From Odontocerum albicorne (lineage: Eukaryota > Arthropoda > Insecta > Trichoptera > Odontoceridae), in NCBI GenBank assembly GCA_949825065.1, contig OX463845.1, positions 20,691,942-20,755,941 of the forward strand: 64,000 nucleotides of DNA, written 5' to 3'. Position 1 is the stretch's first letter; the number at the start of each line of letters is the position of its first letter. The notes under the pieces were generated by a model. It was not told where the DNA came from. It saw nothing but the letters and a program-made list of their open reading frames with translations, and did not search any database. Shown piece by piece: positions 1 through 12,065 of this stretch. A program made the position numbers and the translations under genes.

Positions 1-185
<185 letters not shown>

Positions 186-207
186 TGTCTAAAACTATCT
201 TCTAGAT

Positions 208-749
208 CAGTGTTTCCTAAGCTGTGAAACGCATATCTCTGGTGATTTGCGAAAGATTTGATGTGATACACAGTTGAACTTTTTTTATAAACATGTTTGC
301 TTTGTCTGTTGCATGAGCAAAATGGAGCCATTTTCGACTTTATCGGATAATGTTCTTAAATATATTTTCTTTTTTACTATTTCGTATTTTTCTTTTTGTA
401 AAATAGGATTTTCTGGACTTGTAAATATCAAAACAAAAAAAATCAAATTACGCATGTAGAGTCCCATCTTCGCCTTAAAATCAAAATCTTGAATCGGACA
501 TACTCATAGCTGATCTATCAAATGACATGAAGTTAAATCCCAGTCAACAATAACTTTTAAATGTTTGTATAAATTTAATATTAAAAAAATATTTTGTTCA
601 TTGTAACAAAATAAATAAGTAAAGATTCGTTGGTCCTATTGAGTAACAGTTACAAAATATGTAACTATTTTTTGTCAAAAGTGGGGTACACCCGTAAAAT
701 CTATATCTTTAAAACGGTGCCAAGCATGTTGTAAATTTAGGAAACACTG
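208..749. mobile_element. hAT-type MITE (non-autonomous)
   Basis: The left end CAGTGTTTCCTAA (208-220) and the right end TTAGGAAACACTG (737-749) are perfect 13-bp terminal inverted repeats beginning with CAG, a form common in hAT elements. The flanking octamers TTCTAGAT (200-207) and TTTTAGGT (750-757) agree at 6 of 8 positions, which fits an aged 8-bp target duplication. The 542-bp interior has only short frames (for example a 61-residue frame at 274-459) and no transposase similarity. The class call rests on ends and duplication length. Confidence 0.65.
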
Positions 750-757
750 TTTTAGGT

Positions 758-2590
758 TGTTCAATAATACCTAACGTGCAACCTCGCAAACATTTTGCAG
801 TGAATTGGTTATGCAACATAGAAAGTATAAAAGATGAATAGCAAAATTCATTCAACCGAATATGGGAAGATGAGGAGAGCCGGACTGTGGACCGGTATCG
901 ATGTGGGCGTTTTATATATCCCTATATTTCTTGTGGAACATGTAGGGGGAAAATTTATATTTTATTTGATTCAATTATATTTAATTTTTGGGCGTTTCAG
1001 AACTACATTTTTTGTAGGAAACAAATCGAAATATCTGCTCATAACAGTAAAAAGCAAAAATTAGAAATGTTTTAAGCCGCAACATAATAGAAAATGTGAC
1101 ATAAGTTTAACGGAGAAATCTTTACAGCACACGGTTTACCTAGAAGATAGTCCTAAAATTAAATACAAGTAAACATAACTAATTAATTCTAAACAAATAA
1201 TTTTATTGAACTTGGCTAACTATGATATAAAAAATTTTATTTTCTTTCTGAGTTACTCCATTTCATTGCTCAGGCTTCATATAAGCATTGACTAGCACCT
1301 TTCTAGATAGTTCTTTAAAAATACTACATACCCACGTACAATGAAACTTTAGGTCATTAAAACGATCACATTATTCGTTAATTTACCATTTTGTCGTCAA
1401 AGCTAAAAATATGTCCGTTGCATCATTAACTAAGTTTTTTTCTGGATATAATATCAACTGAACAATTCTTGCTGTCCCCACTATCTGTGTGAAAATTTCA
1501 ATTTCTTTCTGAGCATCTGATCTGGTGATGGAAGAATGCTTTATACACCAATGCCTCACAAATCATTCTCCAAATAATCGTATGTATTATATTATAGAAT
1601 GATTCATCGTATGTTGAATTCGGCTTGACCTTGGAACGATCTTCCTGGCTCAATCAAATGTGCTTCATTCTTATCAATATTTAAGAATATTATTTACCTC
1701 AAAATATTTCTCGTCCTTAACGCTCGTGCAATTCCTATCATAATTTTTCTTGGATTATTTTTTTTATTCATGTTAAACTTTTTCACATATTTTCTTATAA
1801 AAATTAAAGATACAGTCATGGATATCGATAATTATTATGAAACAAAAATTGGTAGCTTGAAAAAACATTGAAAGGAAAAAAACTCGCCAGGTGTATTGGC
1901 ATTAAAGGGATTATATATATTTATATGTGGTGTTAATAAATAGCGACCAATAACTATATTATTCCCCTCAATCTCCTACGCAAATAAATTGGTTGAACTA
2001 TACGTATTTTTTATCGTTTATTTGACAATGACCGATGGCGACGTATAATAGTCATAATACATTATATTTAAATTTAACGGAATCAGAAATGACCTCCATA
2101 AAAATCATTATAAAATCTATATAAGACATTCTCCATTATTATATTGAGTAAGAAAATAAGAACCGATATGTTATCGGGATTTGAGTTGATTTTATTGTTA
2201 GGTCGTTAAAGGTGGATTATTTTATATTGGATGCACATCACCGCATCAGTTGATCAAGCTTAAGTTTTTTTTTAATTTTATTGCTCGTAAAATAACTTGC
2301 TCATGCTGCTTGCATAGTTTCAAAAGCATTCAAATGCCCACACAAAAGAATTAAATTAAATGTGTGCAATGTGTTTTCACATTTCACAACACAATATTCA
2401 ATAAGACCGAATTCATTTTTTACTTGACTTATCGTAACATAAATGCTTTCTTGATCACATATATTATACTTAACCACCTTTATTAACAGGACTTTTTCAT
2501 TATTTATTCATTTAACAATTTCAAGTAAATACATCTGGCGGATATATTGCTTTAAAGTAATGTCTTCCAGTCAACCAACTTTTGTTTCAA
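758..2590. other. AT-rich DNA, nothing recognised
   Basis: Only short frames occur, including two overlapping plus-strand frames at 834-1075 (76 and 62 residues) without recognisable motifs. No terminal repeats, tRNA-like sequence or reverse transcriptase motif was seen on either strand. Confidence 0.6.
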
Positions 2591-2597
2591 TATTATA

Positions 2598-3036
2598 ATC
2601 AGTATACATAACCGTGACAAACGTTGAAATTAAAAAATTTAATAAAAATTTTATTGCAAAAATTAAAAAAAAAACTCAAGCAAAATAGGGATAAGGGTGA
2701 GAATTGTAAAGGATTTAGGTACGAGGAATATTTTGAGAAAATAATATTTTTTTGGTTTTTTTCTTAGAAATTCAATAAGGATAAAGCATATCTGATTGAG
2801 CTATGAAGTCCATCCCAGTAAACCGCAAAAGGCGTGTATACATTAAAATATAGAGGATTGTGTCATCCGGAAGGACATGCAGTGATCAGTTTTCTTAATT
2901 TTATTTCATAATTAGTATTGGTATCCATGAGCTTGTCTTAAACGTTGTGTTTAAAAAATTTATTCGAGAAAAAGCTATGGCAAAAGTTAAAATAAAAGCC
3001 AGATCTTAATAAAAATAGGGATTAAGATGGGAATTG
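2598..3036. repeat. Diverged direct-repeat pair
   Basis: Two segments, 2598-2706 and 2911-3036, share an ordered series of words: a TCAGTAT/TTAGTAT start, AACGTTG, TTTAAAAAATTTA or similar, a GCAAAA-TTAAAA stretch, an ATAGGGAT-AAG-TG-GAATTG end. Many indels separate them. They look like two old copies of one unidentified repeat. No coding sequence is visible. Confidence 0.4.
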
Positions 3037-3301
3037 TGTGCTTTCCGTTTGAAATCAAATCAAAGTTAAAATAAAAACCTACAACATTCATTTGCTTCTG
3101 TATACATTAATTCGAGCTCTGTCGGGTAAATTTTGACTGTTTTTTTTTTGTTTATGTGATACTTATAAATCTTTGAAATAGACAGACTATATTAAAAATA
3201 TGTATAGCACTTTCGTTGTATATGAAACCAACCAACTAATTAAAAATATGTTAAAGAAACATTAAAAAGATAATTAAACCCTTTTTAGTGAAATATTTAC
3301 C

Positions 3302-3368
3302 AACAAGAATGAAACCCGTAACTAGCAGGCTGGAAGACAGGCCTCTTATCGACTAGGTCACAGAGTTC
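3302..3368 (-). mobile_element. SINE head, tRNA-derived, degraded
   Basis: On the minus strand the segment reads TGACCTAGTCGATAAG (box A-like) followed about 35 bases later by GGGTTTCATTC, a decayed box B. The same head occurs in better condition at 31184, 36284 and 47005. There is no good cloverleaf, so this is a SINE remnant and not a tRNA gene. Confidence 0.55.
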
Positions 3369-3370
3369 AT

Positions 3371-3978
3371 AGAAACTTAGTCAAAATCTTAAAAAAAACT
3401 TGTGTTATCAAAGGTGTTATAAAATAAAAAATCTATCAAATTTCAAATGAATGTAAAATAATCACAAAACATAACGAAAAAAAACTAAACCTCAGTAAAA
3501 TTTCTAGCTTTACTGATTAACGGATAATTGAAATTCATTAATATTGTACAGGAAGCCTCCAGCAACGTTTAAAATGAATCGTTACTTTTTTAATAACAGT
3601 TCGCATTAGTTGTTTTTCCCCATTTGGGTCATTGAATTTAACCATAAAATAGTCGGTAAGGTCCCGGTAAACTCATTGCCTCATGAATATTAAAATATGC
3701 ATTATCATCTCATCAGCATTCCTTTCCAAGTTAATTTCTTCTTTAAATTTGATTATGTTGCTAGTAAATATGACATAAATGTTATTGAAAAATCCTGTTT
3801 TTAAATTAAATCTCGCTATCGTAAAATCGAAAGTGATCCAGTCACGAGGCCTTGGAATACATAATTTGTGTTTTATGTTTATAATATTTATTATTATTAA
3901 AATAAATGTATGAATGTAAACATTGAAACGAGAAAAAAACCATAAACTCCGATTTTCAATTGTCACCATTTTTTACGA
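3371..3978. other. AT-rich DNA, nothing recognised
   Basis: A 98-residue minus-strand frame (3673-3969) is low-complexity I/N/F-rich and carries no motif. I treat it as chance. Confidence 0.55.
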
Positions 3979-4145
3979 TCTCCATGGACTGTCTTCCAAA
4001 CCGGGGGCTGCAGGTTCGATTCCAGTTGGAATCGAGATTTTTCAAAATTTGTTTGATTTTCGTTTAAGACCCCTTTAAAATATTTGTGGTTGGTTAGAAG
4101 ATATTGGCACATGGCAGTTTATCTACCAGGTTGTACCGTGTACAA
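3979..4145 (+). mobile_element. SINE, tail type 2, 5'-truncated
   Basis: A good box B (GGTTCGATTCC, 4013-4023) sits in a tRNA-like context, but box A is missing. The tail (TTTAAGACC, then TTGGTTAGAAGATATTGGCA and a pyrimidine/AC-rich end near 4140) matches the tails at 36284, 37365 and 46035. This defines the second tail type of the window's SINE family. Confidence 0.65.
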
Positions 4146-5308
4146 CGAAATAGTAATACAATAAAAAAATATTAAAAAGAAACTTAATGAATTTTTCTGA
4201 CGATAGGGAGAAAGTGAATGGAGGTACTTCCCTTGAAATGACAACAAACACCTTAAAATGGGAGGAACACCGTCAAATAGTCTCTCAAAATCCTTTGCCT
4301 CATCACAAAACATCAATGGAAGCATTTTGCCAGAGGTAAATCCTAATGGAGTCACAAATGAAAAAGCTATATAGCCAGCACTGGATCGAACAAGGCTAAT
4401 GATAATGATTTTCAGTGATTATTCTTTTCCGTTCAACAAAACTTCGAATTTCTTTAAAAAAATGTAATGGATTTACATGTTTTATACTCATATTAATTCA
4501 ATTTAAAATTCAGGTTTTTCTTTAAAAAGTTCAAAATACTGCAGTTTTCATTAACTTTTCATATCTAGCACGCCTTTCCTTTAGCTTTGAGCTTCCGATT
4601 AAAGTAAGAAAATTCCTCCTAAGTTCAAGTTTGAAGCGGAGATTAAAAATCAATTTCTTCAAACAATAGACTGAAAAGTAAATGCCTTCATCATTCAGAT
4701 CCCTTCCCGTTTCCTTTTCTTTTATAGGCATTGATTGGAAGGGAAGTGAAAAATCTCGTCTTGACTTGCAAGCAATTTTTTTGTGTTATTGTTAAAACAT
4801 TTTCAATATAATTCAATACAAATCTGTCGAAAGGTCATGTTTTGTGTTTGCATGTTTTGTTTAAGATTTTTTCCCGAGTTTTTCAAGACAAATAAATGAA
4901 TACTCTTTTTTTTTCAAAAGTGCTTCAGTTTTTTTTTGCAGATGTTTAATACATACCGTTGGGTTTCTGGCAAAAATAATATAAAATTATAATTATTCTG
5001 TTTTTCAGATATTTCAATTAGAAAATTGAAACTCCCTCTAATTTTAATGCATCTGGGTAATTACATGTTTTTGGACTGCGTGAAAAAAGTATTTTTAGCA
5101 AAAATAATAATTCTAAAATTTTTGCTTAGCATGCATATGACATTTGATGATGATAACTATAAAAACCTTATTTTTTAAATTATTCACTTATTTATTTTCG
5201 CCACAAAAATCTGACTAGAAATCAAATGTCAAGCAAGGGAGTGAAAACAATGAAAATATAGACAAAATGTGATTGGTCTACAATTGATCAACATAACCTT
5301 AAATTGTA
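4146..5308. other. AT-rich DNA, nothing recognised
   Basis: Minus-strand frames of 78 residues (4119-4355) and 66 residues (4531-4731) have no family motif. No repeat ends were found. Confidence 0.55.
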
Positions 5309-5341
5309 CGATGATCGTTAAGTTCGAGTTAACGATCATCG
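5309..5341. other. Perfect 13-bp hairpin
   Basis: CGATGATCGTTAA (5309-5321) is followed by the loop GTTCGAG and the exact reverse complement TTAACGATCATCG (5329-5341). No terminator-like U tract or gene adjoins it. It may be a palindrome left by a small inverted duplication. Confidence 0.85.
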
Positions 5342-6447
5342 ATATATTTCAATCTTTGGAAAGGCTAAATAAATTTTATATTGCCTTTTGTTTTTCACAA
5401 ATTATAAAACATTCAACATCATTCAAAAAACATAGGAAAAGATAATTCTTCAGCCGCGGTCTAACCTAAAATATACTCAGTATTTTAACCAACGCCGCAT
5501 ATCGTCGTGCCAATATGATTAGTGAATTTCCAGAAGGAAATTTATTCAACTCAACAAAATAAAAAGTAACTTTCAAAAAAAAATTCTATACAACGTATTA
5601 TAGAATACCTTTTTTTAATAATTTACATTTAAATTTGGAAAAAAACTTAAAACACTCGTATATTACGATAATAATATGATTGAAGGTACGTACATCATAA
5701 AAAAATCATCGAATTCTTTAAGTCTTTTATTGCAATATATCTTTGCCAATAAAGTTGAAAAAGTCTAGTATAATTTTTGCATACGCGCAACCTTTAAAAC
5801 AAAGTTGCTTTTAAGAATCATATGATATTTATAATAGCCTAAATATATATTTATTATCACTTTCCATTTTAAAATTTCATCGTTTCCTTTTAATGTAATC
5901 GATAGTCAACAAATTCACGTTCGAAAAATATCAATATTTCGTAGCGTACAGTATACCCAGCGCCAATTTATTTTACGACCTTTGATATTAATATTGAATA
6001 TTTTATAACAATGAAGCAGACAATATCAAACGCTTTTACCCCTAAACATAGTATAATAGAACAATACAAACACCTCTCTAAAGTTTAATCGTCTTAACTC
6101 AAACCTCTCCATTAAATAAACCACCTTATAAATGAACAAACAAGATCGTTATTTTGTCGGGTGCTTTAGAATTTTTAGCATGACTGATTTATTTTATTGA
6201 CGATATTTAAGGTTTTTTTTTAATTTTATCTCAGAGATATAAATAAGTATCACTAAATTTATTTTTAAAATAAGTTAAATAAATTCATCTGATTTTTTCA
6301 ATGAATTTAACTACAAAAAAGAGTGAAAATTTTCAGGATGGTTTTTGACATTAACACCTCTTTTTTTTTAATGTTTGCGTAGAGGATATGACTATCTAGG
6401 CTCCGTAGATATTAATCTCTAGCATGCTTAGTTGTTTTTAATATTTG
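5342..6447. other. AT-rich DNA, nothing recognised
   Basis: No frame of note and no repeat boundaries were found on either strand. Confidence 0.55.
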
Positions 6448-6607
6448 AACAGCCCAGTTTTATATGTGTAATCCCTTTTAACAGCCCAGTTTTATATGTA
6501 TAATCCCTTTCAACAGCCCAGTTTTATATGTGTAATCCCTTTTAACAGACCAGTTTTATATGTGTAATCCCTTTAAACAGACCAGTTTCATGTGTGTAAT
6601 CATACCA
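6448..6607. repeat. 32-bp tandem repeat, five copies
   Basis: Units start with AACAG at 6448, 6480, 6512, 6544 and 6576, giving an exact 32-bp period. The core is AACAGCCCAGTTTTATATGT followed by GTAATCCCTTTT. Copies 4 and 5 carry GACC for GCCC, and the last copy is the most diverged. Units are contiguous, with no spacer. Confidence 0.95.
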
Positions 6608-8182
6608 CCTATGTCTAGATTAAAAAAAAAATTCAATATATTTAAAAACGTTATTTACTTATGACAAACAGCAATCCAAATATGAAAAATGGTTTTTGTT
6701 AGACAATTGGGAGTAAACAATATCATAATTCTTAAAAAATCTAGTTTCTCACAACACTAACCATAAAGTTCTTCGAAAGTTATCACAGTGGTAAAAAATA
6801 AAAGTCACAAAGCATTTTTCGAAATGAAAGATAAAGTAATAAACAAATCTTATTAGTAAAATCGAGGCTTCGCGCGAAAAAATGTCCAACGTACGAGTAT
6901 TATAATTATGACACTGCTCGATTGAAGCTGTAAGTAACCCTAAAAACGTATTTAAATAAGCCATATTTCTGTGTTCTACTTCTAATTATTAACTACCTGT
7001 TGTTTTATTATCTAGCCTAGACATGTTACTACGAGTACTAGTATTTCATATAATATATTGCAAATACATAACATATTATGGTAAAACACTCGTTTAAAAG
7101 CAATAACGTATACAGTACGTGAGTAGTTATTATTTTCATGTCGTATATGGCTGTTTAAGGACTAAAAAACTTGAAAGATATAGATTTTCTTGTAAAAGTC
7201 TAAAATATTTTTTGTTATCTTAAATTTTACTGTGAACCGAAACTCAGCTTTTATACTTCTAAATTTATATTATTTATCAATAAAAGGAAATTCATGTTTT
7301 TTATTTATTTCATGGCAAATCTCAATTCTCTTTTAAATATAGAAAATGTGATATATTACACAAAACACTATTAAATATCTCATATTTCGGATTATATTTT
7401 TTTTACATAATATCTTGTGGTGTGAAGCCTTCTGGAAATATGAATAATGCTATATAAAAATAAATGAGAACATAACATTGTCATATCATTTGATCAGCTA
7501 CAATAAAAAAACATTCCCGAGAAAGCATTAATGATCATTTTTGGTTTTGTCATTATACTACGGTTAGAAAATATCGGCCCTTTAATGGCATTATTAATTT
7601 TTACGCCTCGCATAAAGATAACCTTTTCAACATATTAATAATTTAAAATGTAATTTTGATGGTCACTACAAACATACTCGTACCTTGATGCGTGTCTTAT
7701 GTATGACAAATGAATATTATTATTACATTAACACCACATCTTGGTTCGGTTGTCACACTCCTAATGACCACTTTATGCGTATTATAATGTATTTTTTAAC
7801 ACACTAAAGCGTTTCAAAATCGTTGTTCATTCAATTAACGTTTCTGCTTTCAAAAATACTTTCACACGTTTTGGAATATAAAAATAAACATTAACTTAAT
7901 ACTTTTGATAATTGCTTTCTTAGTGACAAATGTACTAATGCCGTTGTCAGTTTTCGAAAAATACACTTTTCAATCCAACGAACTAACTCTCTATCAAAGA
8001 ATTTCTCATATTCATTTGAAATTCATTTTTTTACAATTCGATACTCACGATTCTAATAGAATAATAAGGAGAATTAAACCAAAGAGGTTTTTGATTATAT
8101 GTTATGTTATATACGAGTATAATAATACATTCAAACATAATTCTAGTCAATAAAAATAATATATATTTTTTAAAATAGGCAA
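6608..8182. other. AT-rich DNA, nothing recognised
   Basis: Short frames only (6749-6964 minus, 7905-8153 plus) without motifs. Several exact TACGAGTA/TACTCGTA octamers lie here (6892, 7030, 7675 and 8112). Confidence 0.5.
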
Positions 8183-8400
8183 TCTACCCAAACTAGGATG
8201 ATTTGGGCCACATAATTAAAGACATTATGTAAATATGAGTCAATATAATAAAACTAATTTAAAAAAATAACAATTCTAAATAATTCAAAGTTTCAACTGA
8301 TTAAGCTTAAAAAAATTAACAATCGTTCTATAAATGGAAAAGTTCCTCGAAGAAATAAGAAACGCAAAATTCATTGGACGCAGCAGAAATAATATATATT
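8183..8400. repeat. Dispersed repeat, copy 1
   Basis: The stretch shares ordered blocks with 45010-45200: CACTAGGATGATTT or AACTAGGATGATTT, then GAGTCAATATAATAA, AAGGTTCAACTGA/AAGTTTCAACTGA, and an AACAATCG-TCTA/AATC block. In the second copy the segment leads into a LINE-like string, so this may be an old LINE 3' end. Identity is only moderate. Confidence 0.45.
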
Positions 8401-10263
8401 TGTAACAAAATAAACTGACTACTTGTTTTGAAGTCCCTTTACAATAATTTTGCATTCTCCGTTAATATATCAATTAAATTCGATTTGAACAATATGTGCA
8501 ATGTTAACTAAAATTTGATTTCCTGACTCTAGCCAGATAATAATTGAAATGATTTACATTTCGCGGAAATTATAAATACGCTACATATAGGATAGGGCCT
8601 CTATCTCTATCTCCTGATGATTATTCAGTCAGCTAATAACATATTGGAAATATCCACGCTTCACTGGCTAACAGGATGTGAAAGCAATTAATATCATCCG
8701 ATTTATCAAATTCAGAAGCCACACTCGTGTCACGCTTTGGCGTGCTTTGTTTGGTACGTTGCCATTTTTATTGCATTTATTTCTTTTGTTTATTAATTTT
8801 CTGCTTTAAATTCAATTTTGGTATTCATTCAGTGTCGACGCTTTTTTATACAATTCAAAAAAATGAAAGATACATTTAAATTTTAATGGTTAATTCAATT
8901 TTTATTACGCGTCTCTGGTTTTTGGATGTTACTGAAAATATACTGAAATTGAACTTTTTTATACAAAAATTTTCAAAACAACAGCATAATGATAAATTGT
9001 ATTTCAAATCAGGTGTCATATGATCAAGATCCGATAAATGACTGGTAGATCATTTTCCGGACGTTATTCCTTACATCAATATTTTTTTACAACACAAGTG
9101 TGGTTCCGGTTCAGATAATAATACATTAAAATATTATTTAAAGCAATTTTCATGAAACTCAATAAAAGACAGGTAATTCCAAGAAATAAAATAAATTATA
9201 CAGCATTAAAAACAAAATCATAATCACTCTCAACACTCACGCATAATACGAGTCAGGGACATGAAGTCATATCGCACAACTTCTCTATGAACCCATTGTG
9301 TTCATTTTTCTTAAATAATCGTGGTTTTTTTTAATTCTTTAATCTCTGCGGAATTTTAGAAAAATGATGCCATGTAACCGAATTGTCTCTGTGCCAGAGG
9401 TGTTTGGTTGAGACACGTTAAAATTTGTTTTTAAATATAATATATAACATATACTTGTGCGCCAGTTGTTCCTACGTGGATTGTTAATGCTTGTAATATT
9501 CTTAAAAACATTTTATTTACAATAATCTCCGATTAAAGACACCATAATCCAAGAATCCTTTCCATTTTCCGTTAATTGATGATATAGGTGATTACAAGTT
9601 AAAACTTGAAACACATATATGACGTATCGACTAAAATTATGATTTAACCTTTCGGAGTGAGTATCAGTAATAATCAATCAATTTCTGAACAAGGAGACTA
9701 GGATTGTCTCTCCGTCGGAGCTTTCAAGTTTATTCATAATGCCTATAAATTAAAGAAGCTTTCGCCAATAATTTATGACCAGAATTATTTTTACAGAAAC
9801 ATTAGTAATGCCGCTTGCCGCCCCTTTACTTTTTTCGTGAACCATAAGCAAACTTTTTAAACGACATTTATTCTATTCATGATTTTTTTTATAGATCATA
9901 AAGTTTTTTTTAATAACGTGAAAATTTTCACTTAGAATATAACTTTTTTTATTTCATTTTGTTTTTAAAACTCATCTAAAAAACTTTTTCTTCTTCTTTC
10001 TCTTCAGTTAGACCTATTGTCTGTTATCGTCAATACTGCCTCTTTTGAGATATTGACTTCCAGTTATACATATTTTAGTAATCTTCTAAGGGAACGACTG
10101 CTAGTTGGTATTTCATGCATTGCCACGTAAGATCCTCTAGTGCTATCCATCCTTTCCACATAGTCTTATCAGTGTCTTCTGCGGTCAACCCATCTCACAA
10201 TATCTCCTACTTAACATATTTTTTTGGACACCGAAGTTTCTAACTCTATTTTATAAATACTGA
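8401..10263. other. AT-rich DNA, nothing firmly recognised
   Basis: No terminal repeats were found. At 10000-10240 the minus strand has a slightly richer composition and reads a LINE-like scrap, but stops and the lack of catalytic motifs prevent a call. Confidence 0.45.
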
Positions 10264-10306
10264 TTGTAATTTATTTTTAACAAACACTGTTTATTCCACT
10301 TTTTAT

Positions 10307-10351
10307 GACGGTATATTCCTACCGGTTTCAAGGCTTTCACCTCATCTTCAG
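10307..10351 (-). ncRNA. Hammerhead-ribozyme-like fold in the PLE 3' end
   Basis: On the minus strand: CTGAAGA, a stem GAGGT/GCCTT capped by a GAAA loop, then GAAA, then a GGTA/TACC stem and GTC. These are the core elements of a type I hammerhead in the right order. The loop of the third helix differs from the other copies (GGAATA rather than GGGTTA) while its stem is kept. Helix I is weak. Activity is not shown. Confidence 0.5.
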
Positions 10352-10403
10352 GGGAGTACAAACAAAACTAAATGCTGTTCGAATTGGCACCGACATAGAC
10401 ACT

Positions 10404-11921
10404 TCAACGGTTGGAGGCGGGAGGGGTGAGGGGAAGGCTAGGTATAATTTCGGCCAGGAGCGGGGAGATTTTGGGGAAATAACTATTCAACAGATGCTCC
10501 GATCGGTATACTGACTTAGAAATTTCTAGGGCCTCTAATCTGTCCAATTTATTTCCGTTGCCGCTAATATGTAAGAATTTGGCATCATCGATAGAAAAAG
10601 TATGATTCTCACGGTGACAATGATTAGCCATTTCAGAATAAATTAGAGGATTTGTTAAGGCAGATTGGTGTTCACGAAATCTCTTTTCAAAAGATCTTCC
10701 TGTCTTTCCTATATAGAAATTATCACAGTCAGCACATAAAAGTTTATACACACCGCTGTTGCTTAGTATTCCATTTTTGCCTTTCCCATTAAATAAGAGT
10801 TTCCGGAGATTAAAGTTAGTGTAAAACGCTGGCTTTATGTGACTTGGAATATTTTTGGTTATTTCATTTGATATATTTTTTATAAATAGGACTTTGCTCC
10901 ATTTAAAGGTATGCTTATAGGTGTCGTTAAATATATAATCTTTTATAAGTTTCTTTTTTGTTTTGTTTTTTAAAAGTGTATCAATGAGGCTTCCAGGATA
11001 GCCATTATTTGTAGCAATTTTTTTGATGGTTATTAATTCCTTTTTAAAATTGTCGTCGGTAAATGGGACACTGAGCAATCTATGAAGCATACAGTTAAAG
11101 GCGGCAAATTTATGATTATTAGGATGGTTAGAAGTTGCTGGAATTATAGAGTCTGAATAAGTATTTTTACTATATATATCAAAGTCAAATGTGCCTTTTT
11201 TCCGAGATAATGTTAGGTCCAAGAAATTTAATTTTCCGTCCTGTTCTGTTTCTAATGTAAATTTTATAAAACTTTCTATAGAATTTAAATATTTAAGAAA
11301 TTGGTGTAATTGTCTATCGGTACCCGTCCAAACACAAAGAATGTCATCTGCATACCTAAACCAGCACAAAACATTTTTGGTTAACTTAAACTTACTCCTA
11401 AAAATACATTTTTCAAAATAGTTCATAAATATTTCACTGAGAAGGGGAGACAACGGTGAGCCAATAGCTAAACCATTCGTTTGTTTATATATTTTATTGT
11501 TGAAGTTAAAATAATTTTGTTTGATGCATAAGTCCATCAGTGAAATCAATTCCGAATTTTTAACAAGGTTCTTACTTTTGTCATTTATGATATTTTTTGC
11601 GAGCTCTAAGGATCTGCAACCTGGTATGCTTGGATATAGGTTAGTGACATCAAAGGATACTAGTTTTGCATTATGAGGTATTTCTATGTTTTTTAATTTA
11701 TCAATTAATTCCAATGAGTTTTTGATTGAGTATTCAGCTTTAAATTGGGTTAGATTATAAAATTGTTCTTTGACAAACTTACATATTTTATAGGTTGGTG
11801 CCTGGTTATATGAGACTACAGGTCTTATAGGTATATTGTTTTTGTGCAATTTGGCTAAGCCATATAATTGCGGTATTTGTGGATTCATTATACACAAATT
11901 CTTTTTAAAATTTTGGTTCAT
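10404..11921 (-). CDS. Penelope-like reverse transcriptase with GIY-YIG endonuclease (N-terminus missing)
   Basis: This is the largest undamaged frame besides the plus copy: 505 residues from the first Met, and open upstream towards the truncation at 12063. Reverse transcriptase motifs run in order: GLAKLHKNN (21-29), motif A FDVTNLYPSIP with Asp91, motif B NGLAIGSPLSP (149-159), and motif C RYADDILCVW with Asp192-Asp193. The C-terminal endonuclease shows GVY (390-392), CADC (396-399), FYIG (402-405), RSFEKRFREH (409-418) and a His-rich NHCHRENH stretch (433-440). This is the reverse transcriptase plus C-terminal GIY-YIG order of EN-positive Penelope-like elements. The protein would copy the element RNA at a nicked target. 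The copy lacks the N-terminal part, so it is probably not autonomous. All catalytic residues I can identify are kept. Confidence 0.9.
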   Translation of the reverse strand: MNQNFKKNLCIMNPQIPQLYGLAKLHKNNIPIRPVVSYNQAPTYKICKFVKEQFYNLTQFKAEYSIKNSLELIDKLKNIEIPHNAKLVSFDVTNLYPSIPGCRSLELAKNIINDKSKNLVKNSELISLMDLCIKQNYFNFNNKIYKQTNGLAIGSPLSPLLSEIFMNYFEKCIFRSKFKLTKNVLCWFRYADDILCVWTGTDRQLHQFLKYLNSIESFIKFTLETEQDGKLNFLDLTLSRKKGTFDFDIYSKNTYSDSIIPATSNHPNNHKFAAFNCMLHRLLSVPFTDDNFKKELITIKKIATNNGYPGSLIDTLLKNKTKKKLIKDYIFNDTYKHTFKWSKVLFIKNISNEITKNIPSHIKPAFYTNFNLRKLLFNGKGKNGILSNSGVYKLLCADCDNFYIGKTGRSFEKRFREHQSALTNPLIYSEMANHCHRENHTFSIDDAKFLHISGNGNKLDRLEALEISKSVYRSEHLLNSYFPKISPLLAEIIPSLPLTPPASNR

Positions 11922-12065
11922 GATGGAGTTACAATTTTTAAGGACGGATTTTACTTTAGTCTGCAGAGAATTTAAAGGGCTGGTTTTTATTACTTGAAAT
12001 TTATTGTTATTCAGAAAATCTAGGACTTTTTCTTCATAATCCTTTCTATGAAATATAACTATTGA

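Larger units (their letters stand above)
10264..12063 (-). mobile_element. Penelope-like element, 5'-truncated inverted copy
   Basis: This copy lies head-to-head with the plus-strand copy at 12066-14861. Its 5' side stops at 12063, in the codons matching 13019 of the other copy. Its 3' side runs through the terminal repeat and ends near 10264 with ...AAATAAATTACAAT. The two copies are nearly identical where they overlap, so both are recent or were made in one event. A 5'-truncated inverted copy joined to a longer copy is a known arrangement of Penelope elements. The join to the plus copy leaves only about two bases (12064-12065) that belong to neither. Confidence 0.9.

Noticed and set aside
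834..1075. Two overlapping plus frames of 76 and 62 residues
   Set aside because: Phe/Ile/Tyr-rich chance frames with no motif. Overlap in two frames argues against coding.
6448..6607. Regular 32-bp repeats that could suggest a CRISPR array
   Set aside because: Units are contiguous with no unique spacers, copies diverge progressively, and the DNA is from a eukaryote.
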